This document shows, piece by piece, positions 1 through 8,835 of a DNA stretch of 64,000 nt. Within the stretch, counting starts at the first letter, position 1. The number at the start of each line of letters is the position of its first letter. The notes below the pieces were generated by a model. It was given only the letters and a program-made list of their open reading frames with translations, was not told the DNA's origin and made no database searches. The DNA lies in NCBI GenBank assembly GCA_048887165.1, contig JBHLJZ010000006.1, positions 1-64,000 on the forward strand, in the 5' to 3' direction. The position numbers were made by a program, and so were the translations under genes. Origin of the DNA: SOKP01 sp048887165. Lineage in GTDB: Archaea > Asgardarchaeota > Lokiarchaeia > Sigyniarchaeales > SOKP01.

Positions 1-134
1 TCTTCGCCTTCTCTAATGGTAGAATCACGAATATATACCTTATTTGGAAGGTTTAAAGTATTAAGAACTTCATTTGAATAATTTAGTGGTGAAACCCACC
101 ACTTCTTATTGAACCATTTTGTATTAAATGTCAT
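1..134 (-). CDS. HMGL-like / alpha-isopropylmalate synthase-type TIM-barrel enzyme, N-terminal fragment
   Basis: Only the first 44 codons are in the window; the gene runs off the left edge. The reading frame opens at the ATG complementary to 132-134. Near the fragment end it carries RDSTIREGEE, which resembles the RD-T-LR-G-Q signature at the first beta strand of HMG-CoA lyase, isopropylmalate synthase and homocitrate synthase relatives, where the Arg-Asp pair binds substrate and divalent metal. The preceding residues are rich in Trp and Lys and uninformative. It is divergent from the gene at 264, and the roughly 130 bases between them must hold both promoters. Substrate cannot be told from this piece. 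Confidence 0.6.
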   Translation of the reverse strand, partial: MTFNTKWFNKKWWVSPLNYSNEVLNTLNLPNKVYIRDSTIREGE

Positions 135-263
135 ACAACCACTTTTCACAGATTTTTAACTTTTTTTACAATCAAATTAAAAAATCTTTTCTTAAAAGAA
201 AAAATGTTTTTATTATTCAATATTTAATCTATTAATATAATTAAAGTTAGGGATAGATTTACT

Positions 264-1001
264 ATGACCAAACTCATTTTTCTAGGTTGTTTATCAAGCA
301 GTAGATACGAGGATACTTGCGAGAATGCGGTTAAAATTATTAAAGCAATCGATAATGAATATATAGTTCTTGATAACGTCCCTTGCTGTGGTGCATTAGC
401 ATATCATTTCGCAAGCGAAGAAGAATTAAAAATTCATATTAAGTTTGTATATGATTGGCTTAAATCAAATAGCGTTTCTGAAATTGTTACAATTTGTGCT
501 GGGTGTTATAATTACTTATCACGCTATTATAAACAATATCTGGGAGAAGATTTTGATATAGCAATAAACCATTTTCTACAGTTTATTGCTATACCCGAAA
601 ATTTAAAAAAACTAAACTTAAATTATGAAGGGAAAAAAATTAAGGTATGCTATCATGATGCGTGCCATTTAAGAAATGCAAAAAATCCTATAATCGAAGA
701 ACCAAGAGATATTATAAATTCAATAGAGAATATAGAATTATTTGAAATGGATAACAATAGAATTAATAGTACTTGTTGTGGAGCAGGGGGCGGAGTTTAT
801 TCAATCTTTAAAGAAAATAGCGATTACAATTCTCAAGTGATATTTGAACAATCAAAAAGAGGAAAAGCTCTTTTAACAGCCTGTCCTTTTTGTTATACTG
901 CTTTAAAACGTATTAAAGAAGAGAACAACATTAAAAAACCTGTAATTAAGTTTGAAGATTTTCTAATGAAAATTTTGGAAGGAGTTGATCCTATAAGTTG
1001 A
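264..1001 (+). CDS. CCG-domain iron-sulfur protein (HdrB/LutA-like)
   Basis: 245 residues with two cysteine-rich CCG domains. Domain 1 has C9, C41-C42-G, C78 and C81. Domain 2 has C129, C134, C171-C172-G, and the CPFC pair at C207/C210. This is the arrangement seen in HdrB, the C-terminal part of HdrD, GlpC and LutA, which bind non-cubane or ordinary [4Fe-4S] clusters and pass electrons to disulfides, quinones or partner proteins. No membrane segment is visible, so it is probably cytosolic. Its stop codon overlaps the TTG start of the next gene by four bases, and the partner is LutB-like, so the two very likely form one complex. The lactate or heterodisulfide role is not decided by sequence. 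Confidence 0.82.
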   Translation: MTKLIFLGCLSSSRYEDTCENAVKIIKAIDNEYIVLDNVPCCGALAYHFASEEELKIHIKFVYDWLKSNSVSEIVTICAGCYNYLSRYYKQYLGEDFDIAINHFLQFIAIPENLKKLNLNYEGKKIKVCYHDACHLRNAKNPIIEEPRDIINSIENIELFEMDNNRINSTCCGAGGGVYSIFKENSDYNSQVIFEQSKRGKALLTACPFCYTALKRIKEENNIKKPVIKFEDFLMKILEGVDPIS

Positions 1002-2302
1002 GTGAAAAGGGAAAAGTATTTTATGAAGAAGTAAAGGAAAAAATTAATACCTCTCAAAGAGATGATACACTTGAAAGACAATTTGCAGATTTTTGGAAAT
1101 TAGCTTGCACATTAAAAGTTAGACAACACGATATGAGATATGCATACGATGATACAAGTCGTGAATTTGTAGATAAATATAGGGATCATCTGATAAAAGT
1201 AAGAGATGATTTCGTAGTAAACATGGAGGCGCACGTAGAGAAATGCATTGAAATAATGAGCAAAGTGAATAATATGAAAGTCTATTATGCAAAAACTAAT
1301 GAAGAAGCCCAAAAAATTTTCATGGAAGAATTAGGAGACAGTAAAGTAATATATAAATCCAAATCGGTAGAAGCTAAAGACATAGGAATTATTGACGTTC
1401 TAAAGGAAAATAATATTGAAATAAAAGAAACTGATTTAGGGGATGTACTCGTTCAATTATTTAAATATGAACTCCCTAGCTTTCAAATTGGTCCCGGTGC
1501 TCACTTTACTGAGCAAGAAATTGCCGATAAAATCAAAGAAGTATATGGGATCGAACTTGAACCTAAAGCAGCTGATATTGTTGATTATTTTAGAAATAGT
1601 TATCGAAAAGAATTGCTTAATGATGTAAAAGTTTCATTAACATCTGCTAATGCGATCTCTGCAGAGGATGGGACGATTGTATTAGGTGAAAATGAGGGAA
1701 ACATAAGTTTGTTGACGAGAGCAACAGAAAAACATATTGTTGTTTGTGGGATTACAAAAATTGTACCTACACTTCTTGATGCTGTTTTAATAACAAAAAT
1801 ACAATCCCGAATTAATAATGTATCTTTTCGGTATATTAGTCTTATTTCTGGACCTTCTAATACTTCTGATATTCAGGGTACAAGTGTACAAGGAATGTAT
1901 GGAGCAAAGGAATTAATTGTTATTCTTGTTGACGATTGGCGTACCAAAGCAAAAAATAACGATCTATTATATAAAGAGTTCCTTAAGTGTATCGGGTGTC
2001 GTTCATGTAATTTCATTTGTACAGCTTCACGTGCTTTTGGTAATATTTACGCTTCAAAATATGGATTAGGAGCAACCGCAATTATTAGAGATTATATTCA
2101 CAATGGACTTGAAGCTACCGTAAAAGATGGCTTATTTCTCTGCACAGGATGTGAAAATTGTTATCATTGGTGCCCTGTATCGATTAATTTAGGAGAAATT
2201 ATGAAATCAATTAAAAAAGAAGCAACTGAAAAAGGTTTATGCCCTCCACCATTAGAAGATTATAAAGAAAAAATCTTAAAGGATAAAAATCCTTTTAGAT
2301 AG
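998..2302 (+). CDS. LutB-like iron-sulfur protein (LUD domain plus two [4Fe-4S] motifs)
   Basis: 434 residues. The middle portion (about 90-320) matches the LUD fold of LutB/YkgF proteins, including the stretch TSANAISAEDGTIVLGENEG. It is followed by two ferredoxin-type clusters, CIGCRSCNFIC and CTGCENCYHWCP, separated by about 50 residues. LutB works with LutA and LutC in oxidation of L-lactate, or in related 2-hydroxy-acid systems. It starts with TTG at 998, with GGAG a short distance upstream inside the previous gene and a four-base overlap with that stop. No lutC is adjacent and the HdrB-like partner is immediately upstream, so the pair may be a two-subunit electron carrier rather than a standard lactate oxidase. 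Confidence 0.82.
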   Translation: MSEKGKVFYEEVKEKINTSQRDDTLERQFADFWKLACTLKVRQHDMRYAYDDTSREFVDKYRDHLIKVRDDFVVNMEAHVEKCIEIMSKVNNMKVYYAKTNEEAQKIFMEELGDSKVIYKSKSVEAKDIGIIDVLKENNIEIKETDLGDVLVQLFKYELPSFQIGPGAHFTEQEIADKIKEVYGIELEPKAADIVDYFRNSYRKELLNDVKVSLTSANAISAEDGTIVLGENEGNISLLTRATEKHIVVCGITKIVPTLLDAVLITKIQSRINNVSFRYISLISGPSNTSDIQGTSVQGMYGAKELIVILVDDWRTKAKNNDLLYKEFLKCIGCRSCNFICTASRAFGNIYASKYGLGATAIIRDYIHNGLEATVKDGLFLCTGCENCYHWCPVSINLGEIMKSIKKEATEKGLCPPPLEDYKEKILKDKNPFR

Positions 2303-2394
2303 AACTTATAACTTTTTAATAGAATTTTAAATTAAAGTAAACTTTTAAATAGGTTCAGAGAAAAACTTTAAAATAAAAAATAAGGATTTGAATC

Positions 2395-3234
2395 ATGGCT
2401 AAATTAGATTTGAATATGGTAGGAAAAAAAACGGATGAAGTAATTTATAAATATAATTGGAAAGATGTTGCATTATATGCATTGGGTATTGGTGCTCAAT
2501 CAAATGAGTTAGAATTTATATATGAGGGCTATAAAGGAGGAATAAAAGTAATTCCGAGTTATGCATGCATCGTTGCAGGCTCAGGTCTGCAGTTAAACAA
2601 ATTAGGAAATATTGATTTTTCTCATTTTGTTCATGGTGAACAATCCATTCAACTTTACAAGCCATTTTCTCCCTCTGGTGAAATAATTTGTCAAGGAGAA
2701 GTGACTAATATTTTTGATAAAGTTAAAGCAGCAGTTATTCATATGAATGTCTCAGGTCACACTAAGGAAGGTGAAAAGATATTTGATACAAAATGGGTTT
2801 TTTTCTATCTTGGTGCAGGTGGATTTGGTGGGGATTCTGGTCCTAAATCGGAGCCTTTAAATCCTCCCGAAGGGATAGAACCCGATTTTATTATAACTTA
2901 TAAAACTAATGAAAATCAGGCTGCTTTATATAGATTAAATGGTGATTTGAACCCTTTACATATAGATCCTGAGTTTGCTAGTAGAAGTGGCAGATTTAAA
3001 GGGCCAATCCTTCATGGACTATGTACTTACGGTTTTGCAACTCGTGCCATTGTTTACGGTGCATGTAATGGAGAAGTCAATCGCCTTAAAGAATTCAAAG
3101 CACGATTTACTAGTGAAGTATACCCTGGAGAGGTATTAACTACAGAAGGTTGGAGAGTAGAGGATCGTTATTTAATTCAAGTTCGAACTGATAGGACTAT
3201 AGTACTTAGTAATGCGTACGCTATAGTAGAATAA
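2395..3234 (+). CDS. MaoC/MFE2-type double hot-dog enoyl-CoA hydratase
   Basis: 279 residues. This matches the hydratase-2 domain of peroxisomal multifunctional enzyme type 2: an N-terminal hot-dog half (about 1-145) and a C-terminal catalytic half. The hydratase motif is intact, YRLNGDLNPLHIDPEFA, giving D184, N186 and H189 as catalytic or binding residues, followed by GPILHGLCTYGF. The reaction is expected to be hydration of trans-2-enoyl-CoA to (R)-3-hydroxyacyl-CoA, cytosolic. Most prokaryotic MaoC proteins are single hot-dog domains of about 140-150 residues, so the full double-domain form is notable. It is a single gene on the plus strand, 92 bases after the LutB-like gene, and converges with the minus-strand operon. 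Confidence 0.85.
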   Translation: MAKLDLNMVGKKTDEVIYKYNWKDVALYALGIGAQSNELEFIYEGYKGGIKVIPSYACIVAGSGLQLNKLGNIDFSHFVHGEQSIQLYKPFSPSGEIICQGEVTNIFDKVKAAVIHMNVSGHTKEGEKIFDTKWVFFYLGAGGFGGDSGPKSEPLNPPEGIEPDFIITYKTNENQAALYRLNGDLNPLHIDPEFASRSGRFKGPILHGLCTYGFATRAIVYGACNGEVNRLKEFKARFTSEVYPGEVLTTEGWRVEDRYLIQVRTDRTIVLSNAYAIVE

Positions 3235-3259
3235 AATAAAATTCAAAAAATCCATAAAT

Positions 3260-4405
3260 TTAATTTATTTTTTCAATTCTTCGAGGAGGAATCATCCGAA
3301 CAACTCTTGGCCCTTCTATCATTAAAATTGCATTTTCGGGGCAAAAATAGGCGCATACACCACATCCTATACAATATTCCTCATTAACTTCTGCAATATT
3401 TTCATCGTTTAATGATATTGCGCTATTATGGCAATTATGAACACAGTTTTCACACCCAATACATTCATCTACTTTTACTTTCGCTAAGTAGTTATTAGCA
3501 TTAACAATAGGACCAACCATTAGATTTCGACTATTTAAACAACAACAAGAACAACAATTACAAATCGCCACTTCTTCTTTGGTTATATCAGAATGAAGAT
3601 GGTACGCTTTATGAACCAAACCATCCTCTCTTGTAGCTCTTATAATTTCAAGAGCTTCTTCTTTAGAAATTAGTCTTGAAAATCCTTGTTTTGCAGTATG
3701 TCGAGCAGATTTTCCTAATGTGAAACAATTTTCTCTAATTTCTGTTTGCTTACAGGGATCTCCTAATAGATCTTTATGTTGACGACAGAAACAATTTCCA
3801 ACGGCTATATCCTCGTATTTATTTATAATTTCTTCAACTCTCTGCGAAGGTAAAACACTTTCAGTCGGACTTTCAATTTTTTCATTAATTTCAATCTCTT
3901 TCCCCGTCTCTTTATTAATAAAACTAGTTAATACGGTACGATCTATTGGTAATCTTTTATCTAGATTAGAAACTATTGTTTTATAATTAGTTTGAATAAT
4001 AGCTCCGATTTCTTTATCAAGCTTGTGATATAAATTAGCTAAGGTTCGAAATTCTGGTGAATCTTCTAATTTTTTCATGAAGGTATATTCAAATTGTCTC
4101 GCTACGGGTAATAGCCTATAAACTATTACCCCTTGGCGATTGGGCTGGTTAAAAATTACCCCTTTCTTTGCTAATAATTCTGCTTTCTTTAGAATTTGAT
4201 TTTCTGACAATCCTGTGTTTTTTATTAACTGTTCCATTGTTTGGGAAATCTGATTAGTAAACCCTAAAACTAAATCTAGATTTTCTTCATTAATATTATA
4301 CTTCAAAATTTCAATTAAAGTATCGGTTATCGGATAAGAAAATTCTCCAGCTCTATTTATTATCTCTGCAACCTTCTCATATTTTTCATTTACATTTTCA
4401 GTCAT
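3260..4405 (-). CDS. 4Fe-4S ferredoxin-domain protein with N-terminal winged-helix-like region
   Basis: 381 residues. The C-terminus carries two classical clusters, CIGCENCVHNC (about 313-323) and CIGCGVCAYFCP (about 345-356). A further cysteine-dense stretch, CNCCSCCC, lies around residue 280, and CFC plus other cysteines around 205-230. The N-terminal 110 residues look like a helical, winged-helix-like region (SENQILKKAELLAKKGVI). Proteins of this layout occur next to redox enzymes in archaea and probably relay electrons or sense cluster state; no specific function is known to me. It is the last gene of the probable minus-strand operon starting at 10677, 35 bases after the DmsB-type gene. 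Confidence 0.72.
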   Translation of the reverse strand: MTENVNEKYEKVAEIINRAGEFSYPITDTLIEILKYNINEENLDLVLGFTNQISQTMEQLIKNTGLSENQILKKAELLAKKGVIFNQPNRQGVIVYRLLPVARQFEYTFMKKLEDSPEFRTLANLYHKLDKEIGAIIQTNYKTIVSNLDKRLPIDRTVLTSFINKETGKEIEINEKIESPTESVLPSQRVEEIINKYEDIAVGNCFCRQHKDLLGDPCKQTEIRENCFTLGKSARHTAKQGFSRLISKEEALEIIRATREDGLVHKAYHLHSDITKEEVAICNCCSCCCLNSRNLMVGPIVNANNYLAKVKVDECIGCENCVHNCHNSAISLNDENIAEVNEEYCIGCGVCAYFCPENAILMIEGPRVVRMIPPRRIEKIN

Positions 4406-4440
4406 TATATTTACCTTTCTTCATTTTTAGAATTTTATTA

Positions 4441-5019
4441 TTATAAATTCATTTTAGATTTTGGAGGACAATAATAAACCAAAGGTTTAGTGCCATTCTC
4501 CGATTTAAGTTGAAAGGCTTTCCTTTCTAAAATCATCTTAGATATTCTGCTATTAGGATTATTTAAATCTCCAAATACTATGGCTTGACCCTCACAACAT
4601 ATAACACAGAAAGGCTCAAGTCCTTCATCAATTCTGTGAGAACATAAATTACATTTTTCAGCGATACCTTTTTCATTATTAAATATAATAATACTATAAG
4701 GGCAAGCATCTAAACAAGCTTGACATCCAGTACATTTATCCTGACTTAAAATAACTATTCCATCTTCTCGTTTACCTATAGCATTAACAGGACAAGAATC
4801 AACACAAGGAGGGCGTTCACAGTGATTACATAATTTTGGAAGGAAATTTAAGATTAAATTTGGATAGACTCCATTTGGTATATCTTTATCTTGTCCTCCT
4901 TGGGTTTCGACAGTAATCCAGAAATTTTTAGTCTTATTCTCAATTCTGCATGCTACAGTACAAGCTTCACAACCAATACATCGCTCTTGATCAATTATTA
5001 GACCTAAACGTTTATTCAT
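4441..5019 (-). CDS. DmsB/NrfC-type ferredoxin subunit of molybdopterin oxidoreductase
   Basis: 192 residues with four cysteine groups in the order typical of DMSO-reductase-family electron-transfer subunits: CIGCEACTVAC near the N-terminus, CNHCERPPCVDSCP, CTGCQACLDACP, and CNLC followed by CVICC. It should bind up to four [4Fe-4S] clusters and take electrons from the molybdopterin subunit encoded just upstream, whose stop overlaps this ATG by four bases. No Tat signal and no membrane anchor gene are present nearby, so the complex is likely cytoplasmic and feeds a soluble acceptor, perhaps ferredoxin. Confidence 0.88.
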   Translation of the reverse strand: MNKRLGLIIDQERCIGCEACTVACRIENKTKNFWITVETQGGQDKDIPNGVYPNLILNFLPKLCNHCERPPCVDSCPVNAIGKREDGIVILSQDKCTGCQACLDACPYSIIIFNNEKGIAEKCNLCSHRIDEGLEPFCVICCEGQAIVFGDLNNPNSRISKMILERKAFQLKSENGTKPLVYYCPPKSKMNL

Positions 5020-7280
5020 TGCCAGTTTACCTCACTTTTTTTAACTTCTACGGCTACATCGTTCATATGCATATTTGGTTCATAGACCTTTTCATGAACG
5101 GGATTGATAACATCGTGGGTTAAGTGGTTTACGCTCCCTTCCTTAAACTGATCAATCCACCAACCTTCAGTGATATTTATCACTCCAATCGGAACACTTT
5201 GAGTTACACGAACTTTCAATGTAGTTCTCGCTCTATCATTGTATACAGTTACATAATCGTTATTAGATATTTTTCTTGATTTTGCATCTACGGGATTGAT
5301 TTCAACAATAGGTTCAGGATTTAAATCTAAAAGAGACTGGACATTTGCAAAGGACGAGTGAGTTCGAAAACGGCTATGTCCTTGAATAAAGGTTAAAGGA
5401 TACTTTCTTTTTTCAGGAGTAACTGGAGCTTCGATAGGAGGTAAATAAACAGGCAAGGCTTGACCATCTTCAAGTAGTTGTTCCGCATATAATTCAATTT
5501 TACCCGAGGGAGTACCGAAACTTAATGGAAATGAACCGCCTTCTGGCAATGGCTTTAATTTCACAGCTCCTTTTTCTAAAACTTTCCTATTTACACCATC
5601 TAAAGTAGGATGATCCATGATTATATCGATCATTCCATTTTCTCCCCCTTTAAAATACTCAGCATAGCCCAATCGTTCTGCTAATTCAGAAACAATAGTT
5701 ACATCTGATTTTGATTCAAAAAGTGGCTTAATAACATTTCGTTGCAGCTGAATATAAGGATAGGGAAAGGGCAAAAAGTCTGAAAATTCTAAGAAACTAC
5801 AAACAGGTAATATTAAATCTGCATATTTAGCACTAGGGGTCATAAATAATTCTGTTTGTACTATAAACTCAAGCTTTGGGAAAAATTCATAAATAACTTT
5901 ATTGGCATTAACACATTGATTTAAAAAGTTAATAAAAGCAAACCATATTGCTTTTATGGGAAATGGATCTTCTTTTATCACAGCATCATACAGTTTAAGG
6001 ATTCCTAATCTATGATAACTCGGTTCACCCGGCTTAGCTTTTAGAAATGGCTCCCAATTAAGCGTTGCAGGTAAATAGCCTGAACTAAAGGAGGTAGTTA
6101 CATTTCCAGTTATTGCTGCCACAGAGATTAAACCCCTCAAGGAAATATCACCATGATAAGTCCGAGTAAATCCCATATTCGTTAGAAATGTGACATCTTT
6201 TGCAGTAGAGATTCTTTTTGCAAGTTTAATAATTAATTCTGGAGCAACTCCTGTAATTTTAGCTGTTTTTTCAGGAGAATATTGCGCAGCAAGTTCTACA
6301 AGTAGTTGAAGTGTAGGTTTACATTCAATTCCATTGATATTATATGTTCCTGTTAAACAAGTATCTGTAGAACTTTTACGGCGAACTACTTTGTGAGAAT
6401 TTAACGCTCCATCCCATATTATATATGCGTCAGATTTCTTTTCTCCAATATCTTTTCCTCTTAATAGTTTTCCATTATCCATTCTAACTAAGTAAGGTCC
6501 ATTGGTATGATCTATAATATAATTTTTATCATGCAAATTATTTTGAAAAATTATATTCATTATTCCTAATGCAAGCGCACTATCTGTAGCTGGCTTTAAT
6601 CCAATATATTGGTCCGCTTTTGAGGCTGTAATTGTGAAACGTGGATCAATAACGATTACTTGTGTACCCTCTTCTTTAGCATCCATTATTTTACGCATGT
6701 TCTGTAAAGGCATTGACTCTCCTGGATTAGTTCCCCACACTAGTAATAATTCAGGCCACTCTCTTTGCCAAAATTTGCCCTGCAAATGAATATAAGGAAA
6801 TTGATGTCCAAGTATAACACGACTTCCGCATGGTAAGCCTGCATCGCCATAACCCCAAGCGCTAACTCTTGTGCTTTGGGTTAAACTTGCAAGTCTAAGA
6901 TATGCTCCAAACTTAGTAGTTCCTGCGCCAGGTCCTCCTAAAACCCATCCGATTGATTTCCATCCATATTGACTCGAAATTTTTTTGAACTCGTCAACAA
7001 TAATATCATATGCTTTCGCCCAAGTAATTCGTTCAAACTTTCCTTCTCCCCTTTTTCCCGTGCGTTTCATAGGATATTTTAAACGATCGGGATGATAAGT
7101 AATATCTAAACTACTTAATCCTCGTAAACATATCCTATTATCGTTCTTATTTGGAAAATCAGCGGGCTCTAACTTTATAACTTGATCTCCCTTAACATGG
7201 GCTAAGATACCACAACAATCAATCCCACAATGAGCAGGGCAAGCTGTTCTAACCTTTTTAACTATTTCATTATTTATAAT
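5016..7280 (-). CDS. Molybdopterin oxidoreductase catalytic subunit (DMSO reductase family), non-AUG start
   Basis: Read from an ATT codon at 7278-7280 it is 754 residues. The first in-frame ATG, at 7068-7070, would remove about 70 residues that contain the N-terminal iron-sulfur motif: CPAHCGIDCC followed about 30 residues later by ICLRG, the family's cluster-binding N-terminus. No in-frame ATG, GTG or TTG lies further up before the Shine-Dalgarno-like GGAG, so the start is probably ATT (or ATA at 7275-7277). Core motifs include WGTNPGESMPLQN and VIDPRFTITA for the pterin dinucleotide, and a C-terminal pterin-binding domain ending in NDVAVEVKK. Tungsten or molybdenum may be used. It lies 18 bases after the UxaA-type gene and overlaps the DmsB-type partner by four. 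Substrate unknown. Confidence 0.85.
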   Translation of the reverse strand: MINNEIVKKVRTACPAHCGIDCCGILAHVKGDQVIKLEPADFPNKNDNRICLRGLSSLDITYHPDRLKYPMKRTGKRGEGKFERITWAKAYDIIVDEFKKISSQYGWKSIGWVLGGPGAGTTKFGAYLRLASLTQSTRVSAWGYGDAGLPCGSRVILGHQFPYIHLQGKFWQREWPELLLVWGTNPGESMPLQNMRKIMDAKEEGTQVIVIDPRFTITASKADQYIGLKPATDSALALGIMNIIFQNNLHDKNYIIDHTNGPYLVRMDNGKLLRGKDIGEKKSDAYIIWDGALNSHKVVRRKSSTDTCLTGTYNINGIECKPTLQLLVELAAQYSPEKTAKITGVAPELIIKLAKRISTAKDVTFLTNMGFTRTYHGDISLRGLISVAAITGNVTTSFSSGYLPATLNWEPFLKAKPGEPSYHRLGILKLYDAVIKEDPFPIKAIWFAFINFLNQCVNANKVIYEFFPKLEFIVQTELFMTPSAKYADLILPVCSFLEFSDFLPFPYPYIQLQRNVIKPLFESKSDVTIVSELAERLGYAEYFKGGENGMIDIIMDHPTLDGVNRKVLEKGAVKLKPLPEGGSFPLSFGTPSGKIELYAEQLLEDGQALPVYLPPIEAPVTPEKRKYPLTFIQGHSRFRTHSSFANVQSLLDLNPEPIVEINPVDAKSRKISNNDYVTVYNDRARTTLKVRVTQSVPIGVINITEGWWIDQFKEGSVNHLTHDVINPVHEKVYEPNMHMNDVAVEVKKSEVNWQ

Positions 7281-7290
7281 ATAGATCTCC
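7278..7290 (-). promoter_or_regulatory. Shine-Dalgarno and probable ATT start of the molybdopterin enzyme
   Basis: On the minus strand GGAG (7287-7290) is followed after six bases by ATT (7278-7280), in frame with the cysteine motif of the oxidoreductase. The nearby ATG is out of frame and hits TAG after one codon. This spacing supports translation from a rare non-AUG codon. Confidence 0.5.
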
Positions 7291-7298
7291 TTTTTTAA

Positions 7299-8486
7299 TT
7301 ATTGTGAATGAAAAATTTGAAATGGAGCTGCTGAACACCTCCATATGGCTATATCTTCAAAACCTAATATTTCTGCATAGGTTTTTTCACCATTACAAGT
7401 AGCTTTTAATTTTTGCCATAAGGTTTGAGCAATGTCTCTAACTTGGTAATTTTGGGTAATAATTTTGCTAGCATCTACATCAATATTACTTGCCATCCAA
7501 TCACATGTTTTTGGGTTGCCACAGATTTTAATAACAGGTGCTACAGGATTACCACATGGACTACCTCGACCGGTTGTCATTATTATAACTTGAGCACCTG
7601 CGGCTGCTAATCCCGTCATTGATTCAACATCTAAACCTGGTTCTATCATTAACCATAATCCTTTTCCTTTTGGAGTTTCAGAATATTCTAATATGCCATT
7701 TATTGGAGCCTTTCCTGCTTTTGCTATAGTTCCTAAGGATTTTTCTTCGATTGTAGTTAATCCTCCCTCTATATTACCAGGTGTTGGTTGTATCTCTCGA
7801 AAATCTATTCCTAGTTTCATAGTATTATCGAGAAATATGTTAATCGTTGAGTTTATTTTCTCAGCAACTTTCTCATTAGCAGCTCTTTTTATTAGTAAAT
7901 GTTCTGTTCCAATCCATTCAGTAAATTCAGGTAATATTGAAGTGCCTCCTAATTCAATGATTTTATCCGAAATAAGACCCACTGCTGGATTTGCTGAAAT
8001 CCCGGAAATCGAATCTGAAGCTCCACATTCAAGTCCTAATACTAAATTTGAAAAGTTAAAAGGTTGTCTTTTTAGTTCTTTAGCTTCCTCAGCCATCTGT
8101 TTTCCTATTTTAATCCCTTTTTCTATCGCAGCTTTTGAACCGCCCTCAATATCCTGCAAATTGAAAAAATCAACAGGTTTATTTGCTTTTTTGATATTCT
8201 TGGCAATTAATTTATTATTTAAATTTTCACATCCTAAACCTACAACAATAGCACCATAAACATTTGGATTACTTCCTAATCCAACTAATGTTCTCTGGGT
8301 ATAAGAAAAATCTGGTCCAAATTGTCCACAACCAAGAGGATGAGTTATTGCAACAGCATCTTCTATTTGATTAGCAATTTGCTGTGCTACTCGGTTAACA
8401 CAGACTACAGAAGAGATAATCGCAATTTTGTTCCGAATGCCAACTTTACCTTTTGATCTTTCATATCCTAAAAATTCTTCACTCAT
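7299..8486 (-). CDS. UxaA-family hydro-lyase, large subunit (altronate/galactarate dehydratase-like)
   Basis: 395 residues matching the C-terminal catalytic part of altronate and galactarate dehydratases and SuyB sulfolactate lyases. Visible family features are HPLGCGQFG near residue 50, GLGCENLN near 85, LGLECGASDSISGISANPA near 150-170, and TTGRGSPCGNPVAPVIKICGN near 305-325. The conserved cysteines bind the iron cofactor used to dehydrate sugar acids. The small SAF-domain subunit is encoded immediately upstream with a four-base overlap, so the enzyme is split as in many archaea. Its operon mates (AOR and a molybdopterin enzyme) suggest oxidation of a sugar-acid-derived aldehyde. The exact substrate (altronate, galactarate or sulfolactate) is open. 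Confidence 0.82.
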   Translation of the reverse strand: MSEEFLGYERSKGKVGIRNKIAIISSVVCVNRVAQQIANQIEDAVAITHPLGCGQFGPDFSYTQRTLVGLGSNPNVYGAIVVGLGCENLNNKLIAKNIKKANKPVDFFNLQDIEGGSKAAIEKGIKIGKQMAEEAKELKRQPFNFSNLVLGLECGASDSISGISANPAVGLISDKIIELGGTSILPEFTEWIGTEHLLIKRAANEKVAEKINSTINIFLDNTMKLGIDFREIQPTPGNIEGGLTTIEEKSLGTIAKAGKAPINGILEYSETPKGKGLWLMIEPGLDVESMTGLAAAGAQVIIMTTGRGSPCGNPVAPVIKICGNPKTCDWMASNIDVDASKIITQNYQVRDIAQTLWQKLKATCNGEKTYAEILGFEDIAIWRCSAAPFQIFHSQ

Positions 8487-8761
8487 TTATCAATCCCCTC
8501 TAAATAATGACTTTTTATATTATGAGTATGTATCCAATCCCCCTTCTTTATTTCTTCAGTAGCAAATCCTATTATCTCACCATATTTTATGATTCTTTCT
8601 CCCTTACTGATATTATTTAGTGCAAATTTATGTCCTACGGGAATATATTGAATAATTTTTATAGAATCATCATTAATTAGGATCTCTTCATCTTTTGGAA
8701 TATCTTCTAAAGAAGTAGCACAATTATCCTCTTTATGCATAATAATAAATTTATTCTTCAT
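8483..8761 (-). CDS. SAF-domain small subunit of UxaA-type dehydratase
   Basis: 92 residues, the size of the stand-alone SAF domain that forms the N-terminus of UxaA or the SuyA subunit. Typical features are HKEDNCATSLEDIP near the N-terminus, VGHKFALNNISKGERIIKYGEIIGFAT in the middle (only part of this is strictly conserved), and the closing GDWIHTHNI, where the His pair lies in the active site. It overlaps the catalytic subunit gene by four bases and follows the AOR gene by about 74 bases, consistent with one transcript. Confidence 0.85.
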   Translation of the reverse strand: MKNKFIIMHKEDNCATSLEDIPKDEEILINDDSIKIIQYIPVGHKFALNNISKGERIIKYGEIIGFATEEIKKGDWIHTHNIKSHYLEGIDK

Positions 8762-8835
8762 TTAAAACACATTTATTTTAGCTCTGAAACAAAAATTAAC
8801 CTAATAGAAATTAAAAAAATTAAAATAATTTATTG

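Noticed and set aside
7693..8259. 188-codon open frame on the plus strand
   Set aside because: It is the antisense shadow of the UxaA-type gene and shows no protein family features.
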